From an uncultured Lachnospiraceae bacterium (lineage in GTDB: Bacteria > Bacillota > Clostridia > Lachnospirales > Lachnospiraceae), in assembly GCA_947626715.1 (NCBI GenBank), contig CANQTG010000004.1, forward strand, positions 1-55,651: a stretch of DNA of 55,651 nucleotides, given 5' to 3'. Shown in pieces: positions 52,765-55,651 of this stretch. Made by a program: the position numbers and the translations under genes. Within the stretch, counting starts at the first letter, position 1, and each line of letters opens with the position of its first letter. The notes under the pieces were generated by a model. The model did not search any database, was not told the origin of the DNA, and saw nothing but the letters and a program-made list of their open reading frames with translations.

Positions 52765-53496
52765 ATGACAGAGATTGAAGTAAAGGGCCTTACCTTTTCC
52801 TACGACGGATGCCGCAGGGCGCTTTCGGACGTCAGCTTTGCGGTAAAGGAGGCGGAAACGGTCGGTCTGATCGGTGAAAACGGCGCGGGGAAGTCCACCC
52901 TGTTAAAAATATTGGTCGGCCTTCTGCCCGATCATCAGGGAGAGGCGTTTGTCGGCGGCCTGCGCGTGGAAAAACGCAACTGGAGACAGATACGGGAGAA
53001 AACGGGCTATGTGTTTCAGGATTCGGAGAGCCAGCTTTTCCTTTCTACGGTATATGAGGACGTGGCGTTCGGCCCGCGCAATTACGGATATGACGAGCAG
53101 GAGGTAGAAAGGCGGGTACGGGAGGCGTTGGAGCAGGTACATATCGAAACGCTGCGGGACCGGCAGATCTACCGTATGAGCGGCGGCCAGAAAAAGCTGG
53201 CTTCGATCGCTGCGGTGCTTTCCCTGCGGCCTAAGATCCTCTTGCTGGACGAACCGTCGGGCGCGCTGGATCCCCGCAACCGCAGAAATCTGATCCAAGT
53301 GATAAACGGGCTGGAGGGGACGAAGCTGATCGCTTCCCACGATCTGGATCTGATCTTGGATACCTGTGAGCGGACGATACTGCTGTTTGACGGGAAGGTC
53401 ATACGAGATGGGGATACCCAGACGATCCTCTCGGACGAAGAGCTTTTGACCGCATACGGTCTGGAGCTGCCGCTTTCCAAAAGCCGCAGCCGATAA
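52765..53496 (+). CDS. larO: CbiO-type ECF transporter ATPase (LarO)
   Basis: A 243-residue ABC ATPase: Walker A GENGAGKS, VFQDSESQLFLSTVYEDVAFGP (the Q-loop form typical of CbiO/EcfA), signature RMSGGQKKLASIA, Walker B ILLLDEPSGALDP and switch ASHDLDLI. It follows larQ by 9 bases and ends the transporter set. Confidence 0.93.
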   Translation: MTEIEVKGLTFSYDGCRRALSDVSFAVKEAETVGLIGENGAGKSTLLKILVGLLPDHQGEAFVGGLRVEKRNWRQIREKTGYVFQDSESQLFLSTVYEDVAFGPRNYGYDEQEVERRVREALEQVHIETLRDRQIYRMSGGQKKLASIAAVLSLRPKILLLDEPSGALDPRNRRNLIQVINGLEGTKLIASHDLDLILDTCERTILLFDGKVIRDGDTQTILSDEELLTAYGLELPLSKSRSR

Positions 53497-53516
53497 AAGG
53501 GAAGGAGGGAACGGAT

Positions 53517-54713
53517 ATGATATATTCTGAATTTAAAGGAGAAAAATTGTCTTTGCTCGGATTCGGCGCGATGCGCCTGCCGCTGCTGCCGGATAAGAGC
53601 GGCGAGGTGGACGAGGAACTGGTTGGTCGTATGGTGGACTATGCCGCGGCGCATGGTATCAATTATTATGATACGGCATATCCCTATCATGGCGGAAAGT
53701 CCGAGATCATTCTCGGGAAGGCTCTGAAAAAGCTGCCGCGAGAGAGCTATTATCTCGCGACCAAATATCCGGGGCACCAGATCGCCGAACGCTATGACCC
53801 TGAGGCGGTCTTTGAGGAACAGCTTGAAAAATGCGGGGAGGAATATTTTGATTTCTATCTGCTGCACAATGTCTGTGAAAATTCCATCGGCGTCTATACC
53901 GACCCTAAGTGGAAGATCTTAGAGTATTTTATCAGGCAGAAAGAGCTGGGACGTATCAGACATCTGGGATTTTCGAGCCATGCGATGCCGGATACGCTGC
54001 GGGCGTTTCTGGATCGCTGCGGCGATGAGATGGAGTTCTGCCAGATCCAGCTCAATTATCTGGACTGGACCCTACAGGATGCAAAGGCAAAATATGAGCT
54101 GCTTCAGGAAAGAGGGATCCCGGTGTGGGTCATGGAGCCGGTGCGCGGCGGTATGCTCGCAAGGCTGGGCGAGACGGACAGGGAAAGGCTGTCGGGGCTG
54201 CGTCCCGGGGCGTCCGCGGCTTCCTTTGCCTTCCGCTGGCTGCAGGGGCTTCCCAATGTCGGCATGATCCTGAGCGGAATGTCCGATATGGAGCAGATGA
54301 TCGATAATGTGCGCACGTTTGAGGAGGCAGAGCCCTTGACGGAAAAGGAAAATCAGGCGCTGTTTGAGATCGCGGAGGGCCTGAAGGATTCCGTACCGTG
54401 TACGGCGTGCCGCTACTGTTGCGAAGGCTGTCCGGCAGGGCTGGATATCCCTACGCTGCTTTCCCTGTATAACGAAAGCAGGGTCTCTTTGAGCGTCAAC
54501 ATCGGCATGATGATAGACAGTCTGCCGGAGGGCGGCAGGCCCTCCGCTTGCGTCGGGTGCGGCCGGTGCGCAAAGGTCTGCCCGCAGAAGATCGATATCC
54601 CGGACGCGATGAAACGCTTTGCGCAGACGCTGGAAAAGATGCCGCATTGGGCCGATGTGTGCCGGGAGAGGGAAAAGGCCGCGGAGGCGCTCAGGCGCGG
54701 AAAGAAAGAATGA
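53517..54713 (+). CDS. Aldo/keto reductase with C-terminal 4Fe-4S ferredoxin domain
   Basis: A 398-residue oxidoreductase. Residues 1-~285 are an AKR barrel with NYYDTAYPYHGGKSE (catalytic Asp and Tyr), the catalytic Lys in YLATKYPG and His in FYLLHN. Residues ~295-365 add two clusters, CTACRYCCEGCP and CVGCGRCAKVCP. This class is common in clostridia; substrate unknown. GGAAGGAGGG precedes the ATG. Confidence 0.93.
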   Translation: MIYSEFKGEKLSLLGFGAMRLPLLPDKSGEVDEELVGRMVDYAAAHGINYYDTAYPYHGGKSEIILGKALKKLPRESYYLATKYPGHQIAERYDPEAVFEEQLEKCGEEYFDFYLLHNVCENSIGVYTDPKWKILEYFIRQKELGRIRHLGFSSHAMPDTLRAFLDRCGDEMEFCQIQLNYLDWTLQDAKAKYELLQERGIPVWVMEPVRGGMLARLGETDRERLSGLRPGASAASFAFRWLQGLPNVGMILSGMSDMEQMIDNVRTFEEAEPLTEKENQALFEIAEGLKDSVPCTACRYCCEGCPAGLDIPTLLSLYNESRVSLSVNIGMMIDSLPEGGRPSACVGCGRCAKVCPQKIDIPDAMKRFAQTLEKMPHWADVCREREKAAEALRRGKKE

Positions 54714-54737
54714 AAACGAAGACAGGAGGATGGAAAT

Positions 54738-55355
54738 ATGAAAGTGTTGATGATAAACGGAAGCCCGCACAAAGAGGGGAATACTTATATCGCGCTGCAC
54801 GAGATGGAAAAGGTCTTTGCGCAGTCCGGGATAGAATCGGAGCTCATCTGGGTCGGGAATCAGGATATCCGCGGCTGTATTGCCTGCGGCGGCTGCTATG
54901 AGAAGGGAAAGTGCGTATTCGACGACGCCGTCAATCAGATCGCGCCGAAATTTGAAGCCTGCGACGGCCTTGTGGTCGCAAGCCCCGTATATTACGCGTC
55001 CGCCAATGCTACGCTGATCGCGCTTTTGGACAGGCTCTTTTACAGTACGCACTTTGATAAGAGCATGAAGGTGGGGGCGAGCGTGGTCGCCGCACGGCGG
55101 GGCGGCCTGTCGGCGACCTTTGACGAGTTGAATAAATACTTTACGATCAGCGGGATGCCGGTTGCTTCCAGCCAGTACTGGAACAGCGTCCACGGCAGGG
55201 TGCCGGGAGAGGCCGCCCGCGACGGCGAGGGACTGCAGACCATGCGCACGCTGGCCAGAAATATGGGATTTCTGATGAAAAGCATTGCGCTTGGCAAGGA
55301 GAAGTACGGCCTGCCGGAGAAGGAAGAGTTTGAGAGAACGGATTTTATCAGGTAA
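54738..55355 (+). CDS. NADPH-dependent FMN reductase/flavodoxin-like iron-sulfur flavoprotein
   Basis: A 205-residue flavoprotein: MLMINGSPHKEGNTY-type FMN loop (VLMINGSPHKEGNTY), a four-Cys stretch GCIACGGCYEKGKC where iron-sulfur flavoproteins bind a cluster, and VVASPVYYASANATLIALLDR, the FMN-binding SPVYY motif. It is 24 bases after the reductase gene and probably cotranscribed, perhaps as its electron partner. Confidence 0.9.
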   Translation: MKVLMINGSPHKEGNTYIALHEMEKVFAQSGIESELIWVGNQDIRGCIACGGCYEKGKCVFDDAVNQIAPKFEACDGLVVASPVYYASANATLIALLDRLFYSTHFDKSMKVGASVVAARRGGLSATFDELNKYFTISGMPVASSQYWNSVHGRVPGEAARDGEGLQTMRTLARNMGFLMKSIALGKEKYGLPEKEEFERTDFIR

Positions 55356-55417
55356 GGCAAAGCGGCCTGATATTAGGAGAACGGAAAAATTGAGGGAAAA
55401 ATCGGGCGTTTCAAGGC

Positions 55418-55446
55418 TTGACGGCGGAAAAAGGAGGTGGTATAAT
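55418..55446 (+). promoter_or_regulatory. tRNA-Gly promoter
   Basis: TTGACG (55418-55423), exactly 17 bp, perfect TATAAT (55441-55446), with the tRNA starting 12 bases later. Confidence 0.9.
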
Positions 55447-55457
55447 AAACAGGTCAT

Positions 55458-55528
55458 GCGGGTGTAGTTCAATGGTAGAACACCAGCCTTCCAAGCTGGA
55501 CACGTGGGTTCGATTCCCATCACCCGCT
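55458..55528 (+). tRNA. tRNA-Gly (anticodon UCC)
   Basis: A 71-nt cloverleaf: acceptor GCGGGTG/CACCCGC, anticodon loop CTTCCAA with anticodon TCC (Gly), T arm with GGTTCGATTCC, discriminator T. CCA is not encoded. Confidence 0.95.
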
Positions 55529-55538
55529 CTGCTCATTT

Positions 55539-55579
55539 TAGTGGGAAACCCTGAGTTTATCGGGTTTCCCGCTATTTTT
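55539..55579 (+). terminator. tRNA-Gly terminator
   Basis: TAGTGGGAAACCC (55539-55551) pairs with GGGTTTCCCGCTA (55562-55574, one G-T), followed by TTTTTG. Confidence 0.9.
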
Positions 55580-55591
55580 GTATAATAGGAA

Positions 55592-55651
55592 ATTCCTCCT
55601 GCCGGAGGAATCTATAATAAAAATGCCCGCATAAAAGCGGGCACAAGAATA
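55592..55651 (-). terminator. Terminator of an off-window minus-strand gene
   Basis: TGCCCGC (55624-55630) and GCGGGCA (55637-55643) form a 7-bp hairpin that, on the minus strand, is followed by ATTTTTATT. A further hairpin ATTCCTCC-TGCC-GGAGGAAT lies at 55592-55611. Confidence 0.7.

Overview
The window reads as a chromosomal segment of a Gram-positive anaerobe of the Clostridia, most likely a Lachnospiraceae-type gut bacterium. This rests on strong AGGAGG ribosome sites, an AgrC/AgrA-like LytTR two-component pair, RsbW/SpoIIE-type partner-switching proteins, ferredoxin-fused aldo/keto reductases and overall protein style; the species cannot be named. GC is in the high fifties by eye.

Positions 1-2279 (minus strand) hold the start of an off-window gene, a terminator, and a LytTR response regulator with its GHKL sensor kinase. 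A divergent intergenic region (2280-2578) carries a 10-bp direct repeat with 20-bp period just upstream of a -35-like TTGAAA, as expected for a LytTR operator. It faces a plus-strand gene run of about 32 kb.

Positions 2579-34762 and 36420-46156 encode an extracellular contractile injection system (eCIS, phage-tail-like particle): DUF4255 cap-like protein, TTR-like protein, DUF4280 PAAR-like tip, sheath, tube, a tail-chaperone/DUF6760 pair apparently joined by a -1 frameshift, a tube-like protein with a long Trp-rich repeat tail, a coiled-coil tape-measure candidate, two CIS_tube hub paralogues, gpD-like hub, gp5-like spike, gp25, two baseplate wedge (J-like) proteins, tail protein I, and a Pvc15-like AAA+ ATPase. 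Inserted ahead of the structural genes is an unusual five-gene envelope cassette (4406-13602): a possible pseudokinase with one membrane helix, a multi-pass receptor with a degenerate class III cyclase domain, a membrane MORN-repeat protein, an exported TolC/OEP-like coiled-coil protein and a large exported coiled-coil protein. None of these is standard for an eCIS, and together they suggest a membrane-linked, signal-gated particle.

A switch module sits behind the baseplate genes: STAS antagonist, FtsE-like ATPase (no FtsX partner), RsbW-like kinase, and further on a membrane SpoIIE-type phosphatase. Two convergent minus-strand genes (SH3 membrane protein and a kinase-like ATPase without a phosphoacceptor His) lie between them. 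After the phosphatase come a 1561-residue protein made of an N-terminal region plus two tandem ~540-residue modules, and a paralogue that keeps only the N-terminal region; these are the best cargo/effector candidates. A small acidic protein and a GNAT acetyltransferase follow, ending at a perfect bidirectional terminator.

Positions 47730-55651 are ordinary chromosome: tRNA-Val(CAC), a 51-bp inverted repeat element present twice, a nickel-pincer operon (larB, larC with a His-rich insert, and a CbiMN/CbiQ/CbiO-type nickel/cobalt importer), a 4Fe-4S aldo/keto reductase, a flavodoxin-like NADPH:FMN reductase family protein, and tRNA-Gly(UCC) with a near-consensus promoter and terminator.
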